Notes: a model not told the origin generated them from the letters alone. Positions 1 to 13,474 are shown, numbered from the stretch's first letter. The stretch: 64,000 nucleotides of DNA from Pseudomonadota bacterium (GCA_021818505.1 JAKADX010000009.1:56996-120995), one strand, 5' to 3'. Made by a program: numbers and translations.

Positions 1-1
1 C

Positions 2-544
2 TACTACATCGTCGCACCCGCGGAAGCGTCGTCGAATCTGGCGCGCTACGACGGCGTACGGTTCGGGCTACGAAAGGACGGAGAGGATCTCGACCAGCTC
101 TACGAGAACACGCGCGCGGCCGGGTTCGGGGCTGAGGTGCGGCGGCGCATCATGATCGGCACCTACGTGCTCTCCGCCGGCTATTACGACGCCTATTACC
201 TGCGCGCGCAGAAGGTGCGGGCGTTGATCCTGCGTGACTTCACCGAAGCGTTCCGCCACTGCGACGCCCTGCTGACGCCGACCGCGCCATCCGCCGCGTT
301 CGGCCAGGGCGAGAAGATGGACGATCCGGTGACGATGTATCTGAACGACGTGTTCACCGTGCCGGCCAACATGGCCGGCATCCCCGGCCTGTCGGTGCCC
401 GCGGGGCTGGATGCGCAGGGCCTGCCGCTCGGCTTGCAGGTGCTGGGCAAGCCGTTCGACGAGGAGACGGTGTTCGCAGTCGGCGCTGCAATCGAGCGCG
501 CCGCCGCATTCAACGTGCTGCCCGCGATTCGCGCAGGAGCCTGA
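2..544 (+). CDS. gatA: Asp-tRNA(Asn)/Glu-tRNA(Gln) amidotransferase subunit A, C-terminal part (truncated by window start)
   Basis: Open frame from base 2 ([22 protein letters not shown]...[23 protein letters not shown]...), typical GatA C-terminus, directly followed by gatB. Confidence 0.95.
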   Translation, partial: YYIVAPAEASSNLARYDGVRFGLRKDGEDLDQLYENTRAAGFGAEVRRRIMIGTYVLSAGYYDAYYLRAQKVRALILRDFTEAFRHCDALLTPTAPSAAFGQGEKMDDPVTMYLNDVFTVPANMAGIPGLSVPAGLDAQGLPLGLQVLGKPFDEETVFAVGAAIERAAAFNVLPAIRAGA

Positions 545-549
545 CGCAG

Positions 550-2001
550 ATGACCTACACGATCGAAGGCACGACCGGCGCGTGGGAAGTGGTGATCGGA
601 CTGGAAGTCCACGCCCAGGTCATCAGCAATGCCAAGCTGTTCTCAGGTGCCGCCACCGCGTTCGGTGCGCCGCCGAACACGCAGGTGAGCTTCGTCGATG
701 CCGCCTTTCCCGGGATGCTGCCGGTGATCAACCGTGAGTGCGTGGCGCAAGCAGTGCGCACCGGGCTGGGGCTGAACGCGCATATCAACCTGGTCAGCCG
801 CTTCGACCGCAAGAACTACTTCTACGCGGACCTGCCGGCCGGCTATCAGATCAGCCAGTACCAGCATCCGATCGTCGGCGCCGGCTCGATCGAGATCGAA
901 CTGGCCGACGGCAGCACGAAGGACATCGGCGTCACGCGGCTGCATCTGGAGCAGGACGCGGGGAAAAGCCTGCACGATCAGCACCCGACCAAGAGCTACA
1001 TCGACCTCAACCGTGCCGGCGTGGCGCTGATGGAGATCGTCAGCGAGCCCGACCTGCGCAGCCCGGAGGAGGCCGGCGCCTATCTGCGCAAGCTGCGCAC
1101 CATCATGCGCTATCTCGGCACCTGCGATGGCAACATGGAGGAAGGCTCCATGCGCGCCGACGTGAACGTCTCGGTGCGCAAGCATGGCGAGGCGTTCCGC
1201 ACGCGTTGCGAGGTGAAGAACGTCAACTCCATCCGCTTCGTCATGCAGGCGATCGAAGCCGAGGCGAAGCGGCAGGTCGCGGTGTGGGAGGATGGCGGCA
1301 CCGTCGAGCAGGAAACGCGGCTCTACGATTCCGCGCGCGGCGTCACCCGCTCCATGCGCAGCAAGGAGGACGCCCACGACTACCGTTATTTCCCCGATCC
1401 CGACCTGCTGCCGCTGGTGCTGGACGAGGCGTGGGTGGCGGAACTCGGCCGCAGTCTGCCCGAGTTGCCCGATGCAAAGCGCGCGCGCTTCATGCGCGAG
1501 TACGGCCTGCCGGCCTATGATGCCGGCGTACTGGTGGCCGAGCAGACAACGGCGGATTTCTATGAGACCGTCGCGAAGGGCCGTGACGCGAAGCTCGCGG
1601 CGAATTGGGTGATCGGCGACCTGTTCGCCGCCTTCAACCGCACCGGGCGCGGGATCGAGGACAGTCCGGTCTCCGCTGCGGCACTCGGCGGCCTGCTCGA
1701 CCTGATGGCAGACGGCACCATCAACGGCCGCATCGCCAAGGATGTGTTCGAGGCGATGGTCGAGACCGGCGCCGACGCCGCGACCATCGTGGCGCAGCGT
1801 GGGTTGCGGCAGGTGACGGACACTGGCGCCATCGACGCCGCAGTGGCGCAAGTGCTCGCCGCTAACGCCGACAAGCTCGCCGAGTACAAGGCGGGGAAAG
1901 AAAAACTGTTCGGCTTCTTCGTCGGCCAGGTGATGAAGGCGATGGCGGGGAAGGGCAATCCGGCGCTGGTCAACGAGGCGCTGAAGAAGCAGCTTGGCTG
2001 A
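550..2001 (+). CDS. gatB: Asp-tRNA(Asn)/Glu-tRNA(Gln) amidotransferase subunit B
   Basis: [43 protein letters not shown] motifs; full length 483 aa. Confidence 0.97.
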   Translation: MTYTIEGTTGAWEVVIGLEVHAQVISNAKLFSGAATAFGAPPNTQVSFVDAAFPGMLPVINRECVAQAVRTGLGLNAHINLVSRFDRKNYFYADLPAGYQISQYQHPIVGAGSIEIELADGSTKDIGVTRLHLEQDAGKSLHDQHPTKSYIDLNRAGVALMEIVSEPDLRSPEEAGAYLRKLRTIMRYLGTCDGNMEEGSMRADVNVSVRKHGEAFRTRCEVKNVNSIRFVMQAIEAEAKRQVAVWEDGGTVEQETRLYDSARGVTRSMRSKEDAHDYRYFPDPDLLPLVLDEAWVAELGRSLPELPDAKRARFMREYGLPAYDAGVLVAEQTTADFYETVAKGRDAKLAANWVIGDLFAAFNRTGRGIEDSPVSAAALGGLLDLMADGTINGRIAKDVFEAMVETGADAATIVAQRGLRQVTDTGAIDAAVAQVLAANADKLAEYKAGKEKLFGFFVGQVMKAMAGKGNPALVNEALKKQLG

Positions 2002-2025
2002 ACGTCAGGCGGCGGCGGAACGGAG

Positions 2026-2475
2026 GTGCGGATGTCGGAGCAGCCCGAAGTCACGTTGCGGCAGCAGGAAGGGTATCGATTCGACATCGATTTCGGAGCA
2101 GACATCGCGCATCTGCGATCGGACGAGCCGCCGCCGCTGGGCGGTGGTGCCGGACCCGATCCGGTCCACCTCCTGCTCGCAGCGGTAGGTTCCTGCATGT
2201 CATCAAGCTTCCATTTCGCGATGCGGAAGTTCCACGAATCGCCGGGGACGATCACGACGACGGTGCGGGCGACAATCGGCCGCGATGAGTCGAATCACCT
2301 GCGCGTGCAGGCGATTGATGTGGCGATCGGATTTGCGCAGTCGGCGGACAGCATCGGTCATCTGGCGCGGATTCTTGAGCAGTTCGAGGCGTTCTGCACG
2401 GTTGGCGCTTCGGTCCGCCGCGGCATTCCGACGACCGTCTCCGTCACCGACGGCGCCGGTCGGAAGGTCAAGTAG
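2026..2475 (+). CDS. OsmC-like family protein
   Basis: 149 aa; PDPVHLLLAAVGSCMSSSFHFAM and the FCTVGASVRRGIP region resemble OsmC/Ohr-type folds. Confidence 0.65.
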   Translation: MRMSEQPEVTLRQQEGYRFDIDFGADIAHLRSDEPPPLGGGAGPDPVHLLLAAVGSCMSSSFHFAMRKFHESPGTITTTVRATIGRDESNHLRVQAIDVAIGFAQSADSIGHLARILEQFEAFCTVGASVRRGIPTTVSVTDGAGRKVK

Positions 2476-2481
2476 TTCCGC

Positions 2482-5277
2482 TTATCCCAGCGCGCCCACT
2501 TCGTGCGACACCGCCGTGCTGATCTCGCGCACCAGAGCGAACAGCCGCGCCATCGGCGAAAAGATTTCGGCGTGCTCGCGTGCATAGGCCGCGGCGGCGC
2601 GCGGCGCGCGTGGCTCCGCATAGTCGCCATCCGCGGCCGGGTCGGGCGCTGACGGGAACACTTGCGCCAGGAACGCGAGCGCGGCGGGGATGTCGAGGCG
2701 CAGGATGCGCTGGTCCAGTGCTGCGCGGGTGATGCCGTGGCGCGGCGAGAAATCGGGAATCGCGCTGGCCAGCAGCCAGATGCGATGCACGAGCGCCAGC
2801 CGCAGCGCGTGCAGCAGCAACTCACGGTCCGCAAGTCGCGGTGCGTCGGGCCACACGGCCCGCAGACTGACGTGGTCGGCCTGGATGCGGCGGAACATCG
2901 CCTGCGCCTGCGCCCACAGATCCAGCCGCTCGAGCGCCCGCGCCACCGAAACCAGCGCCTGAGACCGGCCAGGCAGCCGCGCATGCGCCGCGCGATCGAG
3001 CCACATGCCGGGATCGAGCGTCGCCACCACCGCGCGCAGCACGTCGAGGTCGGAATGCGCCAGCGCGTGCGCCGGCAGCGCCAACGCGTTGCGGAACCGC
3101 GCGCTGCGCTCGCGCAGTTCGGCGAAGGTCTCGGGATGGCGCGCGGCAGCTGCGCCGAGGCCCTGCAACGTGTTCGCCAGCCACCCGAGCTGGTGCAGAA
3201 TCGCGTTGTTGGGAATCGCGCGCAGCTCGCGCGGATGGCGGATCAGGGCCGGTCCCGCCATCCCGTCCGTCTGCCGCGCCGCCGGGCGGGAGCCTGACCT
3301 GTCGAGCAATGCCGGGCCGAACGCGCCGAGCAGCGCCGCATAGCCGGCATCGTCCACCAGCTCCTGCATTCCCGCGCGGCAGGTGGCGAAGAAGTCGGCG
3401 GAGAAATCGGCTTCGTCGTAGATCGGGTCGGGTGGCGGCGGCTCGGGCGGAAAGGCGTGCTCGGCGATCCGCGCGACCGTGGCGGCGGCGAGTTCCGGCG
3501 TGCCGAACAGCAGATAGCCGTCGCCGCCCTGGAACGCCGATTCCTCGCGCGTCGCGATCCCCGCCGCCGCGAGCGCGTGCCGTGCGGTCGGTGGCGAAAG
3601 ATAGGCGAGACGGTCGGCCAGTGACGCCGGATGCGCGCCGCGCCCGACGCTCTCGCCATGCGTGTCGAACAGCAGCACCTCCACGCCGGTCAGGCCGTGA
3701 TGCGTGAGCGCCCCGACCAGCTTCAGCCGCAGCCGCTCGATCAGGTAGGTGGCGGCGAGCGGGCCGATATAGCGCCCGGAATCGGAGTAGCCGAACTGGA
3801 GCGCCAGCCGTCCGGTCGCCTGCAGATAGGCGCGGTAATGCGGGCTGCGCAGCGCCTCTTCCAGCACCCGCACGCCGCATTCCAGCGCCTCGGCAGTCTC
3901 GAACAGCGGCGAGATCTCGATCATCCGCTCGACGCCGAACAGGCGCGCGAGCCAGAGCGCGGCGAGCAGCGTGTAGCCGGACTCGGTCTCGGCGATCAGG
4001 AAGCGCACCGGCGTGGCGCCGTCGATATGCTTGACCAGTTGCGCGACCGTCATCATCAGCCGCGCCGCCGAGGCGCCCTCGGCCAGCAGCGCGCCGAAAT
4101 CCACCGGCACGGGCGCCACCGTCTCCAGTGCGGCGTTGATGGCGCCGAGCAGCACGCGCCGCCGCGACGGGTCATCCGGCGGGTCGGCAAGGCCGAGACG
4201 CTGGCGGACCACGTTGTGTATCTGCGACGAATTCAGCCGCACATGGGTGTGCGCCAGCCCTAGCCCGTGCGAGCGCAGCCCGGCCCGCGCCACGGCAAGC
4301 GCCATGCGCGCGTCTTCGGGGGCGGCGGCGATCGCCTCGCGGAACAGGGCATCGAGCGACGCCGGCGTGGTCAGCGCCGCTTCCCGCCGCTCGACCAGCG
4401 CGTGCGCGAAGGCGGCGGTGGCGTCGGGTTCGGCGCCGGCGGGGGCGGCGGCGATCTGCGCCTCGACGGCGTGCAGCGCCGTCGCGATACATGCGGCGAC
4501 TTTCGTGCCCGCGGGCACTGGCGCTACCTGCGCGTGCAGCCGCGCCAGTTGCATCCGCTTCATCTCCAGCCGCAGGCGCAGCGTGTCCCACCAGCCGATA
4601 TCGGTGCGTCCATCGGTGTCGTACCCGACCCAACTGGTCAGGATCACCGGCGCCGGCACAATCTCGGTCCAGCGGTTCGGCCACGTGGCGCGGGCGGCGG
4701 TCAGGATGGCCGCAGTCAGCGCATCCAGCGCGTCGCGACCATGCGCGATCGCGACGCTGGCCTGCGCGAATTCCTCTGGAAGCGTCACCCCCGGCGAGCG
4801 GTGCGAGGCGAAGCACACTTCCGGCGGCCGTCCGCTCGCGGTCTCCGCCAGCGCCTGTCCGATCTCCGCCGGCAGAGCGAACGTAGGGTGTGCGGTGAAC
4901 ACGGCGGCGAAACGCGGGCGCTCCACCAGCGCGCGGAAAGTGGCCAGCGGCACCGGGCTGTCCGCCGGGTCGGGGCGTACCAGCCGTTCCGCCAGCGCCG
5001 CCATGGCGCGGTGCGTCGCATTCGGATCGGTGCCGCCGACATAATCCGCAAGCCGTGCCGCCCGGTCGGCGAAGGCGGCATCGCGCAGGTGGCGAACCAA
5101 CCCCTCGATCTCCTCCGGCGTCATGGCACCACTGTCGATCCGCCGCGACACCACCAGTGCGATGGTCAGGACCGGATTGCCGAATGGGTCGGCGTCGTGG
5201 CTCTCACGCGTGCGCGCGGTCAGCGCGAGCAGGTCGCGGGCGAGGGCAGGCACGGTCGCGAGAGCGGGATGCTGCAT
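2482..5277 (-). CDS. Phosphoenolpyruvate carboxylase-like protein (divergent)
   Basis: 931 aa with PEPC landmarks in altered form: FTAHPTF, WVGYDTDGRTDIGWWDTL, PLFETAEAL, FGYSDSGRYIG, FDTHGESVGRGAHP, ELRAIPNNAILHQLGW. Confidence 0.75.
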   Translation of the reverse strand: MQHPALATVPALARDLLALTARTRESHDADPFGNPVLTIALVVSRRIDSGAMTPEEIEGLVRHLRDAAFADRAARLADYVGGTDPNATHRAMAALAERLVRPDPADSPVPLATFRALVERPRFAAVFTAHPTFALPAEIGQALAETASGRPPEVCFASHRSPGVTLPEEFAQASVAIAHGRDALDALTAAILTAARATWPNRWTEIVPAPVILTSWVGYDTDGRTDIGWWDTLRLRLEMKRMQLARLHAQVAPVPAGTKVAACIATALHAVEAQIAAAPAGAEPDATAAFAHALVERREAALTTPASLDALFREAIAAAPEDARMALAVARAGLRSHGLGLAHTHVRLNSSQIHNVVRQRLGLADPPDDPSRRRVLLGAINAALETVAPVPVDFGALLAEGASAARLMMTVAQLVKHIDGATPVRFLIAETESGYTLLAALWLARLFGVERMIEISPLFETAEALECGVRVLEEALRSPHYRAYLQATGRLALQFGYSDSGRYIGPLAATYLIERLRLKLVGALTHHGLTGVEVLLFDTHGESVGRGAHPASLADRLAYLSPPTARHALAAAGIATREESAFQGGDGYLLFGTPELAAATVARIAEHAFPPEPPPPDPIYDEADFSADFFATCRAGMQELVDDAGYAALLGAFGPALLDRSGSRPAARQTDGMAGPALIRHPRELRAIPNNAILHQLGWLANTLQGLGAAAARHPETFAELRERSARFRNALALPAHALAHSDLDVLRAVVATLDPGMWLDRAAHARLPGRSQALVSVARALERLDLWAQAQAMFRRIQADHVSLRAVWPDAPRLADRELLLHALRLALVHRIWLLASAIPDFSPRHGITRAALDQRILRLDIPAALAFLAQVFPSAPDPAADGDYAEPRAPRAAAAYAREHAEIFSPMARLFALVREISTAVSHEVGALG

Positions 5278-5334
5278 CTGCGAACTCTGCCCGCGTGCGG
5301 CCCGGTGTGCAACCGATGCGGCAGACTTTGGGCG

Positions 5335-5720
5335 ATTAAGTCGCCCTTCTGCTCACGGTCTCGGCGAAGCCTCCACCGCTGCTCGGATTCCGGGCCACCG
5401 TTGCGCATGATTTCGGCAAAGCCGAACACCAGCGCCCGCGCCGAGGGGATGAGCGACGCGGACTGAAATTCGGTGTCGCGGAAGAAGACGAAGGTGAAGG
5501 CATCAACGGCGAGGACATTCGCCATGATGATGCCGGAATGCGTCCTGCCGGGGCGGCGAAGCAGAAAAAGCCGAACTTCGCGGTGCTGATGAGCAGTGCT
5601 GCCAGCGACAGTTGCCACTCGGCGCCGAGGGCAACGGAAACGAGCCCGATCATGACCAGCGTGAAGCCGACCTGCCGGCCCCAGTGCCGGCCCCGGTACG
5701 CACCGGCGTGGCTGCGCTCC
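5335..5720 (-). pseudogene. Possible frameshifted remnant of a small membrane protein
   Basis: One frame gives VGFTLVMIGLVSVALGAEWQLSLAALLISTAKFGFFCFA; the adjacent frame continues HSGIIMANVLAVDAFTFVFFRDTEFQSASLIPSARALVFGFAEIM. Neither is a convincing intact gene. Confidence 0.3.
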
Positions 5721-5787
5721 AGGCGTGAGGGGAAACCATGGCCCCGCTTGGCGGACGACCCGGACGGCGTGGTAGCCTCGCGGCCGC

Positions 5788-7089
5788 ATGGACGCTTCTT
5801 CTTTTTCCCCGTCGGCGGCGGCGGATCTCGATGCCGACCGCGCCGCGCGGCGCACGCTCAACCGGCACAAGGCCTTCGCGACCGCGCTGCTGGTGCTGAT
5901 GGCGGCGCTGACCCTGGTCACCTACGCGCTGCCGGCGGGCCTGGCGACTGCGGTGCTCCAGGCGGCGGCGAAGGCCGGCTTCGTCGGCGGCATCGCCGAC
6001 TGGTTCGCGGTCACCGCGCTGTTCCGCCATCCGCTCGGCCTGCCGATCCCTCATACGGCCATCATTCCGGCGCAAAAGGTGCGGCTCGGCCAGGCGCTCG
6101 GCCGTTTCGTCGGCAACCACGTGTTCACCGACGCCGAAGTGCGGCGGATGATCGGGCGCATCGACCTTGCCGAGATCGTCGCCCGCTTCCTCGCCGATCC
6201 GGCGGCCACGCGCCCCGCGGCGGAGGCGCTGGCAACAATGTTGCCGCGGCTGCTGGCGAGCGTGGAGGACGGCCGCGCGCGCCGCCTGCTCGGTCGTATA
6301 GTGCCGCGCGTGCTCGGCGGTCCGGCCGCCGGGCGCGTGGTCGCCGGCGCGCTGCGCAAGCTGGTCGAGGGCGAGCGACACCAGGAGGTGTTCGGCTTCA
6401 TCCTGGTGCGCCTGAAGGTCGTGCTGGCGGAACGCGAGGACGCGCTGCGGCGCGTGATCGAGGAGCGGGTGCGCGAGCAAGGGGGCGTGCTGGTCGGCTG
6501 GGCACTGGGCGCCTCGATCGCGCGGCGGGTGCTGACGCAGATCAACGCCGAACTGGACAAGATGGAGGCCAGCGGCTCGGACCTCCGGGCCGCGTTCGAC
6601 GAGTGGATGCGTCGCGAGATCGCACGCATCGAGGACGATCCCGACCGTGCCGCCGAAATCGGCCGCGCGCTGCGGCGCGCGCTGACGCACGAAACCATCC
6701 AGGGCTGGGTGCGTGATGTGTGGTCCCGGCTGCGGCTGGCGCTGGAGGCGGACGCGGCCAAGCCGAACGGCCACACGCTGGCGGCGTTCGAGGGCGCACT
6801 CGGCAACATCGGCGCGATGCTGCAATCCGATCCCATCGCACGCGCGCGGCTGCAACATACGGTGGAAAGCGTGATCGCGACCTTGCTGCCCTCGGCGCAG
6901 GTTTCGGTGACCGGCTTCATCGCCGACGTTGTGGCGAACTGGGACGCGGCGACCGTGACCGAGAAGTTGGAACTGCGCGTCGGTCGCGACCTGCAATTCG
7001 TGCGCGTCAACGGCACCCTGGTCGGCTTCCTGGTCGGCGGGCTGGTCTATGCGCTGCTGCGCGCGACTTTCGGGCCGGTGGCGTTCTGA
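5788..7089 (+). CDS. DUF445 family membrane-associated protein
   Basis: AAAKAGFVGGIADWFAVTALFRHPLGLPIPHTAIIPAQKVRLGQALGRFVGNHVF is the DUF445 signature; 433 aa. Confidence 0.88.
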   Translation: MDASSFSPSAAADLDADRAARRTLNRHKAFATALLVLMAALTLVTYALPAGLATAVLQAAAKAGFVGGIADWFAVTALFRHPLGLPIPHTAIIPAQKVRLGQALGRFVGNHVFTDAEVRRMIGRIDLAEIVARFLADPAATRPAAEALATMLPRLLASVEDGRARRLLGRIVPRVLGGPAAGRVVAGALRKLVEGERHQEVFGFILVRLKVVLAEREDALRRVIEERVREQGGVLVGWALGASIARRVLTQINAELDKMEASGSDLRAAFDEWMRREIARIEDDPDRAAEIGRALRRALTHETIQGWVRDVWSRLRLALEADAAKPNGHTLAAFEGALGNIGAMLQSDPIARARLQHTVESVIATLLPSAQVSVTGFIADVVANWDAATVTEKLELRVGRDLQFVRVNGTLVGFLVGGLVYALLRATFGPVAF

Positions 7090-7102
7090 CCGCCGGACGC
7101 GT

Positions 7103-8269
7103 TCATCGCTCCTCGACCGCGGCATCAGGCGGCGACGGCGGACGCAGCGGCAGGGTCAGCCAGGCGAGTCCGATATCACGCCCGACATCGCCCGTGCCGT
7201 CACCCGCGACCCCGTCATAGAACAGCGCGAGCCGCCCGTCCGCGGGGATCACCGACGGCACGCCGTGGACGCGCCGCGACCACGCACAGTTGCGGCCGTC
7301 GAGCACAACCGCCTTGCGTCGCGGGTCCCAGCGGGTGAGGTCGTCGGTCCAATAGACCCAGATCGCGTCGGTGTATTCGTGCCCGCCGACGGTCGGATCA
7401 TAGCCAACATGGTCGGTGAACAGGAACCAGGTGCGGTTCACGGGCTCATAGTAGAGCGAGGTGTTCTCGACCTGCTCGGTGGCCGGCACGACGGGCCGCG
7501 CATCGACCGCCCATGCCGCATCCAGGCTGCGCGTGCGAGCGAGACCGATCGTGCGCTGGAACCGGATGTCGCTCAGATCGGCGCCCGACACATCGACTGA
7601 CTGCCCTGTCCATAGCCGGCGCAGCACCTCCGCGTTCCGGCCGATCAGAGCGGCGCCGCTGAAGAACTGCAGGTATTCCTCGCCCTGCCTGACGATGAAG
7701 CCCGGGCTGGCGACATCGGCGTAGAATGTGCCGGGCGTCGGGCGGAACGGAACTATATCGTAGCGTTTCCGCGCGGGGCCGCGCGGTGACGTTTCCACCG
7801 CTGCCAGGGTGACGAACGGCACCATGGGAACGCGGTCTGGCGGCGGCGTGGTTCGCGCGGCGCCGAGATAGAACTGATACCACACCGCGCCGGCATGATA
7901 CGTGGTGCAGTACGACGCCGATCCGGCGTCGGGCGTTCCGGGCGCACCAAGCTGCATGACCAGGCCCTGCTTGCGCCAATGCAGCAGGTCATCGCTCACC
8001 GCGAGCGCACACAGCCATCCCGTCGGACCGGCCGCGTCATAGTGCATATAGAACCGTCCGTGATCGGCAGAGACCCAGACGTCGCGCGCACCGATACTGT
8101 CGAACGCTTCGGGTCCGTGGCGGAGAACGACCCCGGAGTCCTGCGCGTCCAGCCGCATGATTGCCGCCGGCCGACCGTCGGCATAGGTCTGGGCTCTGCC
8201 GTGACCGCAGGCGATGGTCACCATCGACGCGAACGCCAGGAAGCCGAGTCCGCGCCTTGTCCCGATCAT
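7103..8269 (-). CDS. Secreted glycosyl hydrolase-like beta-propeller protein (GH43/32-like)
   Basis: Signal-peptide-like N-terminus MIGTRRGLGFLAFASMVTIACGHGRAQ; repeated propeller-like motifs (VWVSADHGRFYMHYDA, AIWVYWTDDLTRWDP, GRLALFYDGVAGDGT). Start moved inside the longest ORF. Confidence 0.55.
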   Translation of the reverse strand: MIGTRRGLGFLAFASMVTIACGHGRAQTYADGRPAAIMRLDAQDSGVVLRHGPEAFDSIGARDVWVSADHGRFYMHYDAAGPTGWLCALAVSDDLLHWRKQGLVMQLGAPGTPDAGSASYCTTYHAGAVWYQFYLGAARTTPPPDRVPMVPFVTLAAVETSPRGPARKRYDIVPFRPTPGTFYADVASPGFIVRQGEEYLQFFSGAALIGRNAEVLRRLWTGQSVDVSGADLSDIRFQRTIGLARTRSLDAAWAVDARPVVPATEQVENTSLYYEPVNRTWFLFTDHVGYDPTVGGHEYTDAIWVYWTDDLTRWDPRRKAVVLDGRNCAWSRRVHGVPSVIPADGRLALFYDGVAGDGTGDVGRDIGLAWLTLPLRPPSPPDAAVEER

Positions 8270-8339
8270 CTCCGCGATGGCCGGGACATGCGATGATCGG
8301 ATTGCGGAGCCTTCAGCGCACGGGCGCTGCCGCCGGTCC

Positions 8340-11072
<2,733 letters not shown>

Positions 11073-11293
11073 GCGAGAGAGCCTTCCGGGACGGGCAGAG
11101 GTGGTCGCCGCCGGGGCGCGGGCGGGCGCAAGCGACCGCACGGGCCGCCCGTCCAGCCGCCTCAGGGGGCCATTCTGGTCAGGGCTGTGAGATAGGACCC
11201 GCACCGCCCGTGGTCAACGACGCGGCCGCCTGACCGGCTTGTGGCCGCCCGCGGGTTCAGCCATACATCGCGCCGATTTTGGAGGGATTGCCC

Positions 11294-12235
11294 ATGCGGA
11301 GTTTCAGCTTGGCCGTAATCGGCGTGCTTGCCGGGCTCGGCGGCACGGCCCTGGCGCAGAGCACGCCGGGGCAGGCTCCGGCACAGTCGCCGGCGCCGTC
11401 CCCGGCCGGCCAGGCGCAGACCACCGCCCCGGCGGAGAGCGATCCGGTGGTGGCGACGGTGAACGGCTCACCGATCCACGCGAGCGACGTGCGTGACGCG
11501 ATGGCGGGGCTGCCAGCCGAGTACCGCAACTTGCCGCAGAAGATGCTTTTTCCGATGATGCTGGACCAGCTCATCGACCGCAAGGCGCTGGTCATGCTGG
11601 CGGAAAAGCAGGGGTTGAACAAAGACCCGCAGGTCGAGCGGCAGATGGCGCGCGCCGCCGATGGCGCGCTGCAGAACGCCCTGCTCAGCCGCGACGTCGG
11701 CCCGTTGGTGACCGATGCGAAGGTCAAGGAACGCTACGACGCCACAATCGCGAACAAGCCGGGCGAGGAGGAGGTGCACGCGGCGCACATCCTGGTCGCC
11801 AGCGAGGACGAGGCGAAGAAGCTCATCGCCCAACTGAAGGGCGGGGCCGACTTCGCAAAGCTGGCCAAGGAGCACAGCACCGATCCGGGCGCCGCTCAGG
11901 GTGGCGATCTCGGCTGGTTCAAGAAGGGCGACATGCTGCCCGCCTTCGCCGACGCGGCGTTCGCCATGCAGCCCGGCCAGATCAGCGAAACCCCCGTCCA
12001 TACGCAGTATGGCTGGCACATCATCAAGGTCGAGGGCCGCCGCCAGGCGCCGCCGCCGACCTTCGCGCAGGCGCGTGACCAGCTCCGCCAGGACATGATC
12101 CAGGAGGGGGTGCGCAAGATGGTGGCACAGGCCAAGCAGGGGCTGACCATTCAACGCTTCAACGCCGACGGTTCCGCCCCGAAAGCGACCGACAGCGCCG
12201 AGCCGCCGGCGCCCGCGTCGGACGCCAAACAGTAG
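11294..12235 (+). CDS. Peptidylprolyl isomerase, parvulin (PpiC/SurA-like), exported
   Basis: Signal peptide MRSFSLAVIGVLAGLGGTALAQ; EVHAAHILVASEDEAKKLIAQLKGGADFAKLAKEHSTDPGAAQGGDLGWFKKGDM parvulin domain. Confidence 0.9.
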   Translation: MRSFSLAVIGVLAGLGGTALAQSTPGQAPAQSPAPSPAGQAQTTAPAESDPVVATVNGSPIHASDVRDAMAGLPAEYRNLPQKMLFPMMLDQLIDRKALVMLAEKQGLNKDPQVERQMARAADGALQNALLSRDVGPLVTDAKVKERYDATIANKPGEEEVHAAHILVASEDEAKKLIAQLKGGADFAKLAKEHSTDPGAAQGGDLGWFKKGDMLPAFADAAFAMQPGQISETPVHTQYGWHIIKVEGRRQAPPPTFAQARDQLRQDMIQEGVRKMVAQAKQGLTIQRFNADGSAPKATDSAEPPAPASDAKQ

Positions 12236-12244
12236 CCGCGGGGC

Positions 12245-13474
12245 ATGGCCGCGCCGCGCTCGCCGCTGGCGGTCGATCTGCCCGCGCTGCCGCCGTTGGC
12301 CGGGGTGCGGCTGGGGGCGACGGCGGCCGGCATCCGCTATCAGGGCCGCACCGACCTGGTGATGGCGGAACTGGCGGCCGGCACCACAGTGGCCGGCGTA
12401 TTCACGCGAAACCGTTGCCCCGGCGCGCCGGTCGATTGGTGCCGCGCCATCCTGCCGGCGGGGCGGGCGCGGGCGCTGGTGGTGAATGCCGGCAACGCCA
12501 ACGTGTTCACCGGCCGCGCCGGCCGCACCGCCGTTGAAGCCACGGCCGAGGCCGCCGCCGCCCTGGTCGACTGCGCGCCGCAGGAAGTGTTTCTGGCCTC
12601 GACCGGCGTGATCGGCGAGGGACTGCCGCATGCGCGGCTGACCGCCGCCCTGCCGGCGCTGCACACGCGGCTCGCCCCCGATGGGTGGGAGGCGGCGGCG
12701 CGCGGCATCATGACCACCGACACCTTCCCCAAGGCCGCGACGCGCACGGCGCGGATCGGCGGGGCGGAGGTCCGCATCACCGGCATCGCCAAGGGCAGCG
12801 GCATGATCGCGCCCGACATGGCGACCATGCTGTGCTTCGTGTTCACCGACGCGAAACTGCCGGCGGCGGCGCTGCAGGCGGCGCTGAAGCGGGGCGTGGA
12901 CGCCAGCTTCAACCGCACGACGGTCGACTCCGACACGTCGACCAGCGACACCGTGCTGCTGTTCGCGACCGGCGAGGCGTCGCACGAGCCGGTGCCGACG
13001 CAGGGCGGCGCGATGCTGCGCGACTTCCGCCGCAAGCTCGACGAGGTGCTGCACGACCTGGCGCTGGCCGTGGTGCGCGACGGGGAGGGTGCGCAGAAGC
13101 TGGTGCGTATCGACGTGAGCGGGGCGGTCTCGACGCGCTCGGCGCATCGGATTGCGATGGCGATCGCCAACTCGCCGTTGGTCAAGACCGCGATCGCTGG
13201 CGCGGACGCCAACTGGGGCCGCATCGTCATGGCGGTCGGCAAGGCCGGGGAGCCGGCCGACCGCGACAGGCTTGCGGTTGCGGTCGGCGGGGTGTGGATG
13301 GCGCGCGACGGCAGCGTCGTGGCTGGCTATGACGAGGCGCCGGTGGTCGCCCACATGCAGGGGCGGGAGATCGCGATCGCGGTCGATCTCGGCCTTGGCG
13401 GCGGGCGGGCGACGGCATGGACCTGCGACCTGACCCACGGCTACATCGACATCAACGGCTCCTACCGCTCCTGA
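12245..13474 (+). CDS. argJ: Bifunctional glutamate N-acetyltransferase/amino-acid acetyltransferase ArgJ
   Basis: DMATMLCFVFTDA plus SFNRTTVDSDTSTSDTVLLFATG (ArgJ autocleavage region is KGSGMIAPDMATM). Confidence 0.97.
   Translation: MAAPRSPLAVDLPALPPLAGVRLGATAAGIRYQGRTDLVMAELAAGTTVAGVFTRNRCPGAPVDWCRAILPAGRARALVVNAGNANVFTGRAGRTAVEATAEAAAALVDCAPQEVFLASTGVIGEGLPHARLTAALPALHTRLAPDGWEAAARGIMTTDTFPKAATRTARIGGAEVRITGIAKGSGMIAPDMATMLCFVFTDAKLPAAALQAALKRGVDASFNRTTVDSDTSTSDTVLLFATGEASHEPVPTQGGAMLRDFRRKLDEVLHDLALAVVRDGEGAQKLVRIDVSGAVSTRSAHRIAMAIANSPLVKTAIAGADANWGRIVMAVGKAGEPADRDRLAVAVGGVWMARDGSVVAGYDEAPVVAHMQGREIAIAVDLGLGGGRATAWTCDLTHGYIDINGSYRS

Noticed and set aside
11468-13438. 656-aa minus-strand ORF
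   Set aside because: Antisense to the PpiC-type isomerase and argJ genes, which have clear motifs.
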